Below are positions 1 to 11,760 of a stretch of DNA of 64,000 bases, piece after piece. A program made the position numbers and the translations under genes. Source of the DNA: Drosophila pseudoobscura (taxonomy: Eukaryota > Arthropoda > Insecta > Diptera > Drosophilidae); contig NC_046679.1 in assembly GCF_009870125.1 (NCBI RefSeq), forward strand, positions 7,316,001 through 7,380,000. Reading direction: 5' to 3'. The notes under the pieces were generated by a model. It ran no database searches. It saw nothing but the letters and a program-made list of their open reading frames with translations, and had not been told where the DNA came from. The number at the start of each line of letters is the position of its first letter. Position 1 is the first letter of the stretch.

Positions 1-760
1 TTTTTGTGTTGTTTTGTGTGGCGCTGTGCGTTCCACTTGCCTCTTGTTAAAGTCCCCTGTTAATTGGCCGCGATTGCTGAGGGGGCGGAACGGAAGGAAG
101 GAAGCGCACGGGAAAAGCTGGAAGCTCGAAAATAACGAAAATATAAATTTTCAGCCGGAAACTATGCAATGTTGGTTGTCGTCTTTAATTAATAAACAGC
201 GTCGCGTCGCAAGGCAACAAGCGGGAACGGAACTTTGGACGAAACGAACACAGATTGAAGACGAAATTAATTAGATTCGCTTAAAGCCACGCAAATAAAT
301 TAATACCAGCACGCACTGCACGCTCTCGTACTATTTTAATTGATTAATTTGCACTTTAAACGGCGTTGACGCTGGCGAAACAGAGGGGCACGTTGGGGCA
401 TTCACTGGCTTTCTTATCAATGAAACTGGACAGGCAATGCGCGCGATGCAAAGACGAACGAAAAGCTCTCCGGCTAACAAGCTGGCGCTGCGGTGTGTAG
501 CTGTTGTTTCCTTGTCCGCGGCCCGAGAAAGATTGGGGGCGGCAAGGCCGACTCGGCGAGTGTTCTGTGAGAATCGGAGAACGGCGAACGAGGACGAGCG
601 AGGACGAACACTGACGCAGACACGCGCACTCCAATTCGGCAAGAATATAGAGTGTGTTTTTCGTATTCGTTAGCCAGGCACGAGGATTTTGGCCAGGTTC
701 AAAGTGCAAAATAGACAAAATGTGGAATGCAAAACAGCTGATGCCCCCAGTGCTGTGCAA
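1..760 (-). promoter_or_regulatory. Probable promoter and 5' leader of a gene off the left edge
   Basis: No convincing coding sequence is seen. Read on the minus strand, the stretch looks like a Drosophila first exon: GC-rich around 440-640, then increasingly A-rich towards position 1. A perfect core-promoter E-box (AACAGCTGAT, Ohler motif 5) lies at 733-742, upstream of an initiator-like TCAGTG near 615-620. The open frames on both strands here carry no domain and are probably chance. The coding part would lie to the left of position 1. This is inference from composition and one motif. Confidence 0.3.
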
Positions 761-1113
761 GTCGCGAGCGAGTGGGCTGTCGGAACTAGTTCTCTAAATG
801 ATCCAAACTTGTTGCTTGCCAGAAATTTTTTGCTGCACTAGGAAACTTTTTAGTAATTGGAATATTTAAACTTAGGGTTAATTTAATTATTTGTATGCAT
901 ATTTATGTGAAAATTTATAAATCATCACAACTTTCAGCAAAATGAACTAGTTCGCAAGCCGAAAACTCGATCGAGCTGAAGTTGGTTGCGCTGCGCAGTG
1001 TTGGCGAATACTTTTCTGCGCGCCTAGTTTGAATTCCAAATCAAATTTTAAAAATTTACTGAATTTTTGGTTTACATTCGTTTGAATGCAATAGACAGCA
1101 TTCAAATCGTTGG

Positions 1114-1119
1114 TTTATT
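1114..1119 (-). terminator. Poly(A) signal AATAAA for the membrane-protein gene
   Basis: The plus strand reads TTTATT, which is AATAAA on the minus strand, about 415 bases downstream of the stop codon at 1535. It is the first canonical signal after the stop and gives a 3' UTR of ordinary length. Other hexamers nearby were not excluded. Confidence 0.45.
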
Positions 1120-1534
1120 ATGAAATACAAATGTCGCTTCGATACATACAAGTTACAAAAGTACAAAAGAATCTCTATAACAATATCACAAAAACTTACA
1201 AGCTAATTGGCTTTGTCAACCACACGCTGCACAACAGTGAGTGCCAGCTGAGGTGACCTTTAGTACTGCGATTAGAGTGTGCGATGTGGTTAATTGGGAA
1301 GTGGAATGCATTTCAAATTGCGGTCTCCGACAGGTGAATGTGAATGGAACCGGACCGCGTGGTGAGCGTAAATTTATGGCATTCATTATACAATTGCACT
1401 CACTTGGATGCACATGCCGGCGGCCGCTAGCTGTCGCTGGCTGCCGGTTCATCGGTGTTCTGCCCAGTGCATTTTAAATTGAACTTAAGCCTAATTGAAT
1501 GTTTCTCAGCCCACACCAAACCAGATCAGACGGA

Positions 1535-2112
1535 CTACGCACGCGTCGTTGTCGGCGTTGTGGTCGGTGCATACACATGATAATCAACATCATCGATGCC
1601 GTCGCCCTCCTCCTCCAGGTCGCGATTGACCAGTCGCTCCCGCATGCCGTAGCGTTGCCTATGGGGACGACAAATTAGAAATTAGCACTTTCCAAAATTA
1701 GGATAATTATGACTTACTCCAGATGTGAACGCCATATGACCAGACCGGCGTACAGGCACACGGAGACCAAGGCCAAGACCACCACAACGATGCCCAGCAG
1801 CATGTGACTCTCGCTGATGGCATCGGCCTCTACGTCCACGGGCGTCATCTCGATATTCTCCGCCGTGAAGGCCTCGGTGTCCGTGGCGAGAACTCCGTGA
1901 CCCTTGAAGCGTTCCTCCAGCTCCTCGCTGGCCGCCAGTCGGCTCTCCTCCTCGCTCTCCTCCGCATCGCCCGATTCGAGTATCTCCACGTCGTACTTGT
2001 AGTTCCGGGCCAGCACCATGTTGGTGGCCGAGTTCAACTGATCCTCGTCGCGGTGGGGGTAGGAATTCGCCGTCAGCTCCGACGAGCCCGAGTCCGCATC
2101 CGAGTCGACAGA
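1535..2112 (-). CDS. C-terminal two exons of an unidentified single-pass membrane protein
   Basis: I do not recognise this protein. Two exons are visible: 1718-2112 (acceptor TTGCAG before it, donor GTAAGT after it) and 1535-1658 (acceptor CCATAG, TAG stop). They join in phase at the codon after SHL and give about 172 residues. The exposed part is acidic and serine-rich (SVDSDADSGSSE, ESGDAEESEEESR). One strong hydrophobic segment follows (MLLGIVVVVLALVSVCLYAG), then a short positive stop-transfer and a cytoplasmic tail (RYGMRERLVNRDLEEEGDG) ending in a Thr/Pro run. This layout suggests a type I protein with an extracellular N-terminus. Upstream exons must lie above 2112, but I could not find them; the open frame running on to 2181 starts with GTG and crosses the acceptor, so it is not the start. 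Confidence 0.75.
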
Positions 2113-2259
2113 CTGCAACGGAAACACAAATTGTTTAAATGTCAGGGACGGATACAGGGACACCCGCTTAAAGTTAGTCACGTAGTTACAGGGGAAACCG
2201 TTAACGTTAACGCTAACGGATACTCGTACTCGTATTTGTACAACTCGTCATCAGTCATC

Positions 2260-2288
2260 GGGCCTGGGCCTGGGCCTGGGGCTGGGGG
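2260..2288. repeat. GGGCCT hexamer tract
   Basis: About four imperfect GGGCCT units, the last drifting to GGGGCT. It lies just outside the last-but-one exon of the membrane-protein gene, in its intron or upstream DNA. It is one of many such hexamer tracts in this window. Confidence 0.9.
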
Positions 2289-5200
2289 CATTCAACAAAT
2301 AAACGGGCTGGCCCCATGTCATCGATGCGGCTCTTGTTGTCGGGCTTTGCGTAATTGATTTTCACGCGGCACGTGATTCTATGCCAATTTGTATGGTCCG
2401 ACCAAGTTTCTAACTTTCTGTGGGTGTCGGCCTAGCTGTGGGGGCGTGTTCGGGTCGGTTTATGTATTCAATTTTGAGATCATCTCTATAGAATTTCATG
2501 CAATAGTTTTCTATATTTTGAGCAAATATTATCCCAGGAAATCGGAGCCCTCGCTGACTCAGCAGCTAAAAATGTTCAAATGTTCAGGAAGCCAAATTCT
2601 TTATGGGTTATTAATCATCACGTTGAGGCCAACACCTCGTCAGTGCTCAAATTACGTAGAGAACCCGCAGGTGATAAGGTTTAAGCAATTTGTTGTGTTT
2701 TTAGCTTACAGTTTTTTTGGGGATTTATTTACGTAAACAGTAAATAATCCTTGTTATCAGAGAGGTCGCATAAAAAGTGGATATCTGTAAAAACTGTTTA
2801 CCATTTTTGACTCTCAAACCCTACACTCAGAGAAAATTAAGAACCCTGAGGATCGAATAGTCATACCAATAGATTTTCAAAGAGGGGGCAAAATGGTAGG
2901 GAGAAAGTGTTTCACTTACATGCATTGGCATAAATAAGAAAATATTTGATTTCAATATATTTTATATTTTCAATAAATATATTTCATATTTAAATTAAAT
3001 ATTTTCCCCACAAATTTGAAACATTATATTTATTTTGAAGTATTTTATATTTAGATTAAATATGTGCCGTTTTTAAAAGAATTTTAGATACATTTATGCC
3101 TCAGGGACAAATCATTAGAATCCAACAACAAAATACACAGTCTTTGGCGAGGCGCAGAAGTCGGTCCCAAGAAACCAAAAACAATACTTTGTTTACTTTA
3201 AATCCAAGTAAATTCCATTTAATTTCCCTTTAATTTAAATATATATGTGTTGACTCTAATTGTTCTCTCAGTGCAAAAACTGTTGGTATCTCTGATCCCT
3301 TTTCATCTCTAATGAATGAAATTGTACTAGACCCCTAATCACTCTCTTTCCGAAACGCCTCCGGCTATTTGTTATATAACTACGAGTATGTAAATACAGA
3401 GCAAGATCTCTGTTTACCGATGCTGACTTCTAATGATCACTCTCCCTGTCTGCCTGTCACTCAAACCCCCCACAGATGGCTGGCCTTGATGGCTTGCAGG
3501 GGTCGCTGGGTGAACTCTGTAATTGGCAGTAACAACATTTTACGACTACGTGACTTGCCTCTGTCTCTGGCACAAGCACAAGCACAGGGATCAGACTTTA
3601 TCTCGTTTCGTGTAATTGTCCGATTTGTTTACAGCTAACGACGACCATAATAATATGAATAAAAGATGGCTAGCACGAGCATCGAGATGCGAGATCAGCG
3701 ATAAGCGATCTCGAAATCCGATCAAAACGCATCGTCTTGGGAAACACCCTGGGGAACAGCGGCATTCAAACGTCAGACTTTGAGGAATTACCTAGAACTT
3801 GAATCGGATTGTGGCTCTGACTCATCAAAAAGCGGGCTTATTGGGAAAGGGAGTTACGTTTGTTGTCTCGTTCAATTCGAGGCCCAGTTTGATGGAATTT
3901 CGTGACTAATCCGCTGGAAAGCCTCATCAGCATTTGGTTTGTGGACTGCTGCGGGTTTCTTTAATTTTATGCAAATGTTCGGCCACTGAAAGTTTTATTG
4001 CTGCAGCCCCTCGCTGTACTTTCTGTGCGAGGAGGAGCCTTAAAAGGCGATCGCCGCGCGTGTCTGGTTGCGGTTTTGCATTTAATCAAAGTGAAAATAA
4101 ATAAACAGTTTGTGCAGAGCGTAAATTTCCGGTTCTGTATAAAAATAAGCCAACATCTGAGCCTGGGCACAGAACCCGATTCAACGTCGGATCGTATTTC
4201 ATTGGCATGGGCTCTCGGGGTCGTTACTTAATGCCTCAGTGCGTCAGTCATGTCAGGTTGGGTTCGGGGCTCTTGTCGTCGTCCCCTGGCCCAGTTACCC
4301 GGCACCTCAGACCCCTGTCATCGGTGGGGGGACTACCACTTAACTTACCTCCTCGCCAGCAGCAGCAGCAGCTCTGACAGATGTTTTATTTCTGGGTTCC
4401 GATCCACTCAAATCACTGAGCTCCGAGTCAGTGCTGGACGGGTCCTCTGAGGGCTTGGCATGGGCTAAAAGAGAAAGCAATTAAGCAGAAAACAGATAAT
4501 GAGTTCCGTGAATTATCGGTGCACAAGTATTTGGTTACAGCTTATCAAAATCGCTGCCGCACTGCTGTTTGTCTTCCCTGAAAAGATCTACCCTACGATC
4601 CAAGCAATTCAGAGAAGCTCAAATATTTGGCCAAAGATTTCGCCACTAGCACCTTTTGGTGGCTGGGCCATAAAAATCCAACCAGATATGTATGCCATAG
4701 ACCCAGACAATCTGAATTGTTTTGCTGCCTGGATTTATCAGTTGACATGAATTTTTTGGCTACGCTTTTGGCAAACAAAACGAAAAGCGTGTTGAGGCTA
4801 AAAAACCGGCATGTGGAAAGACAAACATATATGCAAATGTACATATATACTGATAGGCATGTTTGTATGTGGCGGCTATGGCAAACCAGTCCCCGTTTAT
4901 ACTACATACTATATAGCACAAACAATCAACGGTATTTCTAATGCCAGTAACGAGCTCCTCCAATGTTAAAGATCCATTTGTTAGCAACACAACAGCACAG
5001 ATATGGCGATATCAGACAAGTCTTGCATTTCATTGCATTTGGCATTCATAAGCCGCCCAGATTCGATTTCGCGACTACGTGACGACAATGGTGGAGGCCT
5101 CTGTCCTCCATTTGCTAACTTGAGCCATTGATCCACTTTTTGACATCTGTCAAAGTGTTAAAGCCGGGTAGGAATCGGTTCGCTTATCAGAAAATCCCAC

Positions 5201-6056
5201 CGCAAACATGGGTATATCTGTGTAGCAATCATGTAATCACCACATGTCGAACTGCCTGGCGAAATCTTATCGAACAGGATGGACATTTTGCCAATCAGGT
5301 GCCTCTCTCTTTCCCCCCGCCCCTCTATCTTTTTGCGACTTGCGGCTAGCTGTGGACCTTGATGGCCAATTCATGGCTGCGTCTTGTCGCGACTGCAGGC
5401 GGTCCAAATCCCCATACCCCCCGCCCCATTATAAAAGTTGATATTTATGGGCTTCAGGCCAGGCTTACGGGCCCGAACCGGACCCCAGGCCAGGCCCAGA
5501 CCAGGCACTTAACGGCAGACACTTAAGGCAAAGGGTAAACTGTAAAACTGTCTATCCAAGTGGTCGCTCCGGCTCCTCCAGCTGCGCGCGAAACTAGTTT
5601 CCAAGTAATGGGCTCGTACTCGTAAACGTACAAGAATCAATATTGAGACGCTGCGTGGATTGCGTGTCTGTTTGCTCTCTATCTATGTATCTTTTCCACA
5701 ATCTTTGTCATTGCATGGCTCTTCTGGTGGTACTTACAGCAATCTGCCAGCAGCAGCACCAGCAAAAACAGGCTACAGTACGTTATACTTTTGCCGTCAA
5801 CCATTATTTCGTTATTTTTTCCCCCCGTAATAGATACTTCTTTTATCAATAAATTTCTTATCACTCGAGCAAATTATTAGCTCTTACGCGCCACTCGACC
5901 GTTGGATATTTTAGCCAGATGAATAAGCGTTGGGGTTTTTTCACCGTATCTTATAAAAACGTGTTTTCAAGGCGGAAAGTGTCGTTTTTAGCGTTTGTTC
6001 TCGGCGAGCGTTTCTTTCAGACTAAAACGAAAACGATCAAACGAAATAAATTAAAA

Positions 6057-6210
6057 TACCTGGAATGACAAACATATTCACAACTCTATAACGTCCATTT
6101 CCCCCAGGGTATGTGTGCATGGAATGGGACTCATTGTTGTCAACCGGTTATGACGACTAATTCTTGGTTATTCTTTCTTCCGTCGAATATTCCCAGCTAT
6201 ATAGATCTCT
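6057..6210 (+). pseudogene. Degraded copy of the 6627-7024 sequence
   Basis: This stretch is a diverged direct duplicate of 6627-6800. Both share CCTGGAATGACA, an acceptor-like CCCAG, then GGTATGTGTGCATGGAAT, the GGAATGGGACTCAT block, and ATTCTTTCTTCCGT. Compared with the downstream copy it lacks 24 bases and reaches an in-frame TGA after about 14 codons. It therefore looks like the broken member of a pair. The function is unknown. Confidence 0.5.
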
Positions 6211-6676
6211 CAGTTTTGCCCAGATAGTTTTATATGATTGCTGAAACAATTTTGATTAAGATGAACTACTTTTAAATACTTGCATGTTTTTTGTTTTGAC
6301 AAAAACACGGTTTCAACAATAGTCGCAGGTTGTGACGTCAATGTTGCTGGTATTTGCAGACTCATTTCTTGTCAACCAGAGTGTGGTAATTTGTATACCC
6401 TATGTCGTGAATATTTTATAAAGATACTGTTTTCCAACCTGCTTTCAAACGTAATTAGTAAAGGCCTTGTCTTAGATTGCATTTTTTTGTCTATTCATGC
6501 ATTTGATTAGGTGTTTTTATATAAATCCTGATCCCAGTACCAGTTCTTGGTCTCTGTAAGAAGACCACTAATTGCAAAATATCGTTTAAAACAGAGACTA
6601 TCTAGTTTCTGCATTAATTAGAGCCTGGAATGACACACATTTCCGCAATTCTATATCAACCATTCCCAGGGTATGT

Positions 6677-7024
6677 GTGCATGGAATTAGCAACATGTTT
6701 GAGTATGGAATGGGACTCATGTTGTTAATCGGGCCATTACCGATAAAAAAAAACGACGAATTCCTCATATTCTTTCTTCCGTTGAATAATACTATCTATA
6801 TAGAAAATAAAGCCATGCCCACTCCATTTTATACGATTGGTGAATCTATTTCCTACTTGATTGGCCTATTCGAAATAATTGCATTTATTGGACTTTGTTT
6901 AAAAAAGGGTTTTAGGATGTTAGATCGCGAAAATCGCAAACGAAAGCTCAAAACGTCAAAAGCTCTGAGGCGACTGAGTCATCCAGTACAATACTATCGG
7001 CAGATCGTACAAAAAAGCGGTTAA
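6677..7024 (+). CDS. Small putative membrane protein or last exon, function unknown
   Basis: This frame of about 115 codons starts with GTG at 6677; the first ATG is at 6695, giving about 109 residues. It may instead be a terminal exon, because a good acceptor (ACCATTCCCAG) lies at 6661-6669. The N-terminal part has a hydrophobic run (MGLMLLIGPLP). The middle has a clear membrane-like segment (YLIGLFEIIAFIGLCL), followed by a very basic tail (RENRKRKLKTSKALRRL). No known family is recognised. The sequence is partly duplicated and broken upstream at 6057-6210, suggesting a young or decaying gene family. Whether it is expressed cannot be judged from sequence. Confidence 0.35.
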   Translation: MHGISNMFEYGMGLMLLIGPLPIKKNDEFLIFFLPLNNTIYIENKAMPTPFYTIGESISYLIGLFEIIAFIGLCLKKGFRMLDRENRKRKLKTSKALRRLSHPVQYYRQIVQKSG

Positions 7025-8018
7025 GTTTAAACAGCTAACAGGGTAACTATTTTTCATTATTACTTACTAAAATACTATTTAGGAGTTGTAAAACTCCTTG
7101 GGTTTGTGGAACTTACTGGATTAGGGTGGTAGAGAAGAGTCGCAATCCTTTCAACGGCGGTACAAATATAGGACTTTCAATAGATTCGATAAAAAGCATA
7201 CGAAAACATCACAGCACAGCATGTTTGGATGTTTAGATTCGCACATAAGGATTTGAAGGGAGATTTAAAACCATAAAAACATGAAAGAAATCTTAGCACA
7301 CAGGGCCATCCTCTATAATATACAAAGGACCAGTACAAGAGATCAAATCTATACTGCTAGTATAGTAATGTCTCTCTTCCGAAAAATAATTTGTATTAAA
7401 CGTATTTTCTGCTTTATTTTCTAATTTTTTAAAGAGGCATTCGTGGACGTGCAACGCGATGGCCAGTGTATTTACAAATAGGGGGTCTGAAGTGCCCTTA
7501 AGATACCTAACAAACTCTAAACTCAACAATTTGTCTTAACAGTCACTAATCATATATGCCTGATGCATAAATCGTTTTCCAGACACAGGCGATGGTACGG
7601 CGATCCCGTCGGCCACGCCACCCACCGATCACGGCGCCAGTCTACGGCCAGTCACCAATATACAGCTTACATGGTAGGCAAAAATATACAACATATATAT
7701 ATGGTGAGGGGCGGTCATGGGCGGCCGGTGAGAAGCGTAGCCGACGGATAACCGCCGAACGTGAACGTCATTGAGTGCATCCCGCTGGGCCAGCAGACTG
7801 CTGGATCACAGATGGCCAGGAAACCGACCAGCAGCTCCAGGCCAACGGGACGCACTCGACTAGCGGATAACAAAACTTTCGAAGTAATCAAAAGCGAAAA
7901 TTCTGTACAAATTTTGGAGTCCTTTGGGTCGAGTTCATGGAAAGTGTCCGTGGGTGTAGTTCAGATCAGGTTAAAGAGAAACTTAAAACTTCTAAGTGGT
8001 CTATTGCGAGTAGTGTGC

Positions 8019-9537
8019 CTAAACAAATTGTTCCCTGACATTGGCCGAGATCTCCAAGAGCCGCCAGGCGGCCTTGGGGTTGAGTTCTTCTCGGTCGCGG
8101 CAGAGCACCCACACGTAGGCCACTCGCATCACCTTCTCGGGATCGCCCTCGACAACTTTGCCCTTCGGGTCCCTCACACACATGATCTGCTGCGCCTGGA
8201 ACGTGATGATCAGCACGGGTCCCTGGTCCATGACCTTGCCCATGGCCAGGTCAATGTCCTCAATGTCCAGGATCTTGGAGTCCAGGTAAAGGCCAGACTT
8301 TTTCGCCTGCGTTATGGGCGTGGCAATGACGTTATACGTGCTCTCAAAGCACCAGTCCTTCAGTATTTCCAGGTCGCCACGCACAATCGCCTCCAGAACG
8401 TTGGGAATGATATCAGTTTCACAATCACGCAGAAACTGCTTCTGGTCGAAGGCGGGGTCGATCTTAACCAACTCGGTCATCGTCTCGGACAGCTCCGTTT
8501 TGGAGAAGAGACCACCCATCACGTCCGAGACTTTTTCCGTCAGCAGGCGGGAAGCACGGATCATGGGGTTCTCAGACTCCTCGTACTTCATCTTCCAGTC
8601 GAGTACTTTGTGCACATAGGCATTGTTGTTCTTGAAGTCCTCCCACGACTGGCTAAACTTTGAGTCCTTGTGCAGTTCCACGCCTGAGAGGTACACCGCT
8701 CAATGAATGCTTTCTGTATATGATCCGTGGATCCACTTACCTGTTGCCTCCGTATTCGGCTCAAAAGTACGACTACTTTCGGACATTTCCACTTGAACAC
8801 GCTTTCGCAACTTCGCTGGTGAACGATACACTCGATTGTCTATGCTCGTGAGGTCCATCTCCTTCTTGATGATTCGCGTCGTATCGGAGATGGCTTGGAA
8901 GGCACCCGACTGGCCCAGCTTGCCGCTGGTATCCGAGATCGTATCGCTGACGCCCTTGGCCTTCTTGGAAAGTTCCTCCGAGACCTTCTTGGCCAGGTCC
9001 GACTTGGAGGCGTCGTCGATTACGTCGCCCATCTTGTCTTTGAAGGCATCCAGCTGTTCTTTCAGCTTACTCGACGACTTTTGCGCCTCCGACTCGACAA
9101 TGTTGAACTTTTGCCGCGCCGACTTCAGAGCATCGGACTCTTCCAGCTTCTGTGCCTCCTCCCGAAACTTGCGGATGTTGTCCTTGATCTCCTTGCTCTT
9201 GTCCATCTCACTTCGCACATTGTCGATTAATTGCGAAAAGAAGCCGGTCTTGCGTCCAGGCGCACTATAAAAGCGAGGCTGCGGAGCGATCGATTCAGGA
9301 TTAGCGGAAACCAAATCACTTTCACACCATAAGCTTACCTGCGGCTGTTGCAGATTCTGCGTCGCCTGTTGCCACGTGAAGAGGCAGGCACGATCCCGCG
9401 CAAGGGCAGCAAGTCTGAACTGTAATGAGAAGTGGGTTCACGTTAATCAATTCGGCCATTTTAACCTCGAAATGGTCACATGTAACCTGCCCCCTCTGTA
9501 TGCCGCTACGGGGGCCGAAGATGTATGAACCTACCAT
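8019..9537 (-). CDS. Tim44: Tim44, mitochondrial import motor subunit
   Basis: Tim44 tethers mtHsp70 to the TIM23 channel on the matrix side of the inner membrane. Exons: 9535-9537, 9339-9419, 8741-9278 and 8019-8698, giving about 433 residues against roughly 450 in human TIMM44. The first coding exon contributes only the ATG, followed at once by the donor GTAGGT; exon 2 then encodes a basic, amphipathic presequence-like start (FRLAALARDRACLF). Residues about 35-200 are charged and helical (many K/E, e.g. KSARQKFNIVESEAQKSS), typical of the mtHsp70-binding part. From about residue 215 the conserved Tim44 C-terminal domain is clear (LTEKVSDVMGGLFSKTELSE, DCETDIIPNVLEAIVRGDLE, WVLCRDREELNP). 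Introns of 41, 60 and 115 bases all have GT-AG ends and matching phase. A TGA lies in frame above the ATG. The gene is divergent from nanos, an arrangement also known in D. melanogaster (CG11779/nos). Confidence 0.96.
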
Positions 9538-10233
9538 GATGACGGGTTTGGTTGCTACAAGGATATTTCGCAGGTCGTTCGATCAGTGATGAAGGCCGGG
9601 CAATATCGCGTCAGTGTCTCCAAATTTATGTAATTCTATCAACCACGCACGTATCAGCGGCACAGAGTCAGCTGTTTTTGACGAGAAGAGCAGGGCTGGC
9701 GGACTTCAGGGCTGGGCACCGATGGCAGTGCGCGCGGAGTTTGAAATAAGTGTGATGCTCAAAAACATAAATATGGTTTGGTTTGTCGAGTAAATGTTCT
9801 GTTGGTGTACCCTTTCTTGTTTTTGATTAGTGGATCCCTGCCTAGGTTATATTTAATATTACTGTGTGTTTCATTTTTGAACACCTGGTAACGCCAGCCA
9901 GGCACAGAGTGAGAGAGAGAGAGAGAGATAGAGCATACAACCGTTACTTGGGGAGATCGCCGCCAATCTCAAGTCCATTTTTTTTTTCTTTGCTTTTGTA
10001 ATTGGCGCCACTAGTCTGTCTGCCTGTCTGTCTTCGGGACCAAAGCAAAATACAAATTTTATAGACGCGCCGATTTGACACCGCGCAAACTGAGTTTTTT
10101 TTGTACAAATAATTGTTATAACTGAAGAAGTAACGCGTATACTTCAAAAAATTAGGCTTTACTCGGTTTTCGTGAGTGTGAGATTTGGTGCAAAACGAGA
10201 AGCGCAAATTGCGGTAAAAACTTGGACTTTGTC
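9538..10233. promoter_or_regulatory. Divergent Tim44/nanos intergenic promoter region
   Basis: This stretch of 696 bases must contain both promoters. An E-box core CAGCTG at 9669-9674 (AACAGCTGAC on the minus strand) fits the Tim44 promoter, in the position range of Ohler motif 5. A (GA)n run lies at 9910-9928. The last 200 bases before the nanos ATG are its 5' UTR; no exact start site could be fixed. Confidence 0.5.
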
Positions 10234-11760
10234 ATGTTTCGCAGCAGCCTGGAGGGCAACGCCACAAACGTAAGTGCCGACGGACGCCATTATATGTTGC
10301 CGCTCTCCTTATGCGCCCCCGTCCCTCTGCCTACCGTTGCAGGACAACTATGCGGCGTTCCATAGCAGGGGCGGCCTTAACCTGCTGGGCCTCCAAGACC
10401 TGTACTTGGACACGGCATCCACGCTAGGTTCTGGCAGCTCCAGTCTGCCACCGACGCCCAGCGTCTCGTCGGGCACACTGAGTCCCCCCAGCACTCCTCT
10501 GACCCCGGAACCACCGCAATACGGTTCCCAGACTCAGTTCCCCCTGCTGACGGGCAACAGTAACATGAACATGAACATGAACATGAACATGAACATGGGC
10601 CTTCACACCGGCCAGAACATGCTGCTGCACCAGCATTACCAATACCACCTGATCATCCAGCAGCAGCAGCAGCAGTTGGCGCTGGCCAACCATCACTTGG
10701 CGCTGGCCGCATCCGCGGCCGCTTCTGGCGTGAACCATCAGCAGAAGGATGAAATAGCGCGCTCCCTGAAAGTATTTGCTCAGCTGACAAGCGGCCCGGC
10801 AGGTGAGTGGGAGCAGGAAAGAAGATTGATTTACGAAATGGGGGGAAACAGAACAGAACAGATGCACGTACAGTTATCAAGTTTTCGGGTCAGTGCCCTT
10901 GTGTGCATTTTGCATTCTCCAACACTTCCGAAATGAATCAAAACAGACGCGAAAAGACGCCATTTTAAATCAGTAAAATACAGATTTCATTAAATTTCGC
11001 AGAAAATGTGCCCGGCTCCACGCAGGATGTTATGCAGGAGTTTGCGAGCAACGGATACGCCAGTGATGATCTCAATTGCTTTGCTTACAGTCCGGCCCCT
11101 TCGCCGGCAAATCAGCTGCACCGCAATTTACCCGCTGACGGAGCAGCAGCCAATCATCCACCTCAGGTTGTGCCCGCACCTGCCCCACTGTCCGCACGCT
11201 GGCTCCAAAACTATCGCGAGCAGCTGAACAATGTGTGGCGCTCTATGGCCTACATGCCCTGCATTGGGACCAATGCCAATTCGGGACTGCAGGTCCACGC
11301 GCAGGCTCAGGCAGCATCAAACAATCTGAGCGCCATGGGACTAGGGCTGCCGTTGCAGCCGGATCATTTCCGACATGGCAGCAATCCAAGTAACAACAAC
11401 AACAAGATGAACAAGCGCTACAAGCCCAAAGAGGTAGGTGTTGCAATTCGAATGCATGGAGCAAGTTATATTAAGGGCATTTTCTCCCGTGAACAGGTCA
11501 GCCGCCATTGCGTGTTCTGTGAGAACAACAACGAACCCGAGGCGGTGGTGAACAGTCACTCGGTGCGCGACAATTTCAATCGCGTACTGTGCCCCAAGCT
11601 GCGCACCTATGTGTGCCCGATTTGCGGGGCATCGGGCGACTCGGCACACACCATCAAATACTGCCCGAAGAAGCCGATCATAACCATGGAAGATGCCATC
11701 AATGCGGAGTCATTCCGCCTGGCAAAAAGCAGCTACTACAAGCAGCAGATGAAGGTTTAG
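10234..11760 (+). CDS. nos: Nanos, germline translational repressor
   Basis: Nanos acts with Pumilio on target mRNAs such as hunchback to specify the posterior and to maintain germ cells. Exons: 10234-10269, 10343-10802, 11003-11433, 11497-11760; about 396 residues (401 in D. melanogaster). The start MFRSSLEGNATN matches the known Nanos N-terminus. The conserved block GGLNLLGLQDLYLDT is near residue 25. The C-terminus holds the two CCHC zinc knuckles: C314-x2-C317-x12-H330-x10-C341 and C349-x2-C352-x7-H360-x4-C365, followed by the conserved tail ending KSSYYKQQMKV. Between them and the N-terminus are low-complexity runs: six Asn-Met pairs (86-97), poly-Gln and Ala-rich stretches. All introns (73, 200 and 63 bases) have GT-AG ends and fit in phase. 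Translation is expected to be confined to the posterior pole by the 3' UTR element listed separately. Confidence 0.99.
10562..10597 (+). repeat. nos: In-frame AACATG hexamer repeat in nanos
   Basis: Six perfect AACATG units encode (Asn-Met)6 at residues 86-97 of Nanos. The nucleotide copies are identical, so the expansion looks recent. I do not recall such a run in D. melanogaster Nanos. Confidence 0.97.

Larger units (their letters stand above)
2113..8018. other. Non-coding stretch between the membrane protein and Tim44
   Basis: About 5.9 kb with mostly short chance reading frames. It may contain upstream introns and exons of the minus-strand membrane-protein gene. Visible items are a GGGCCT tract (2260-2288), AT-rich DNA at 2930-3250, and the duplicated sequence described at 6057-7024. 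A weakly coding-looking, GC-richer patch lies at 7563-7880; I could not assign it to any gene. Confidence 0.5.

Noticed and set aside
356..760. 134-codon and 103-codon open frames on the minus strand
   Set aside because: They are GC-driven and lack domains; the stretch fits better as a 5' leader.
5945..6020. TATA-like promoter (CTTATAAAAACG)
   Set aside because: The TATA box is attractive, but no initiator sits at the right distance and no gene starts downstream with a usable frame.
7761..8663. 300-codon open frame on the plus strand
   Set aside because: It lies antisense to the conserved Tim44 C-terminal exon and shows no domain; codon bias of Tim44 explains it.
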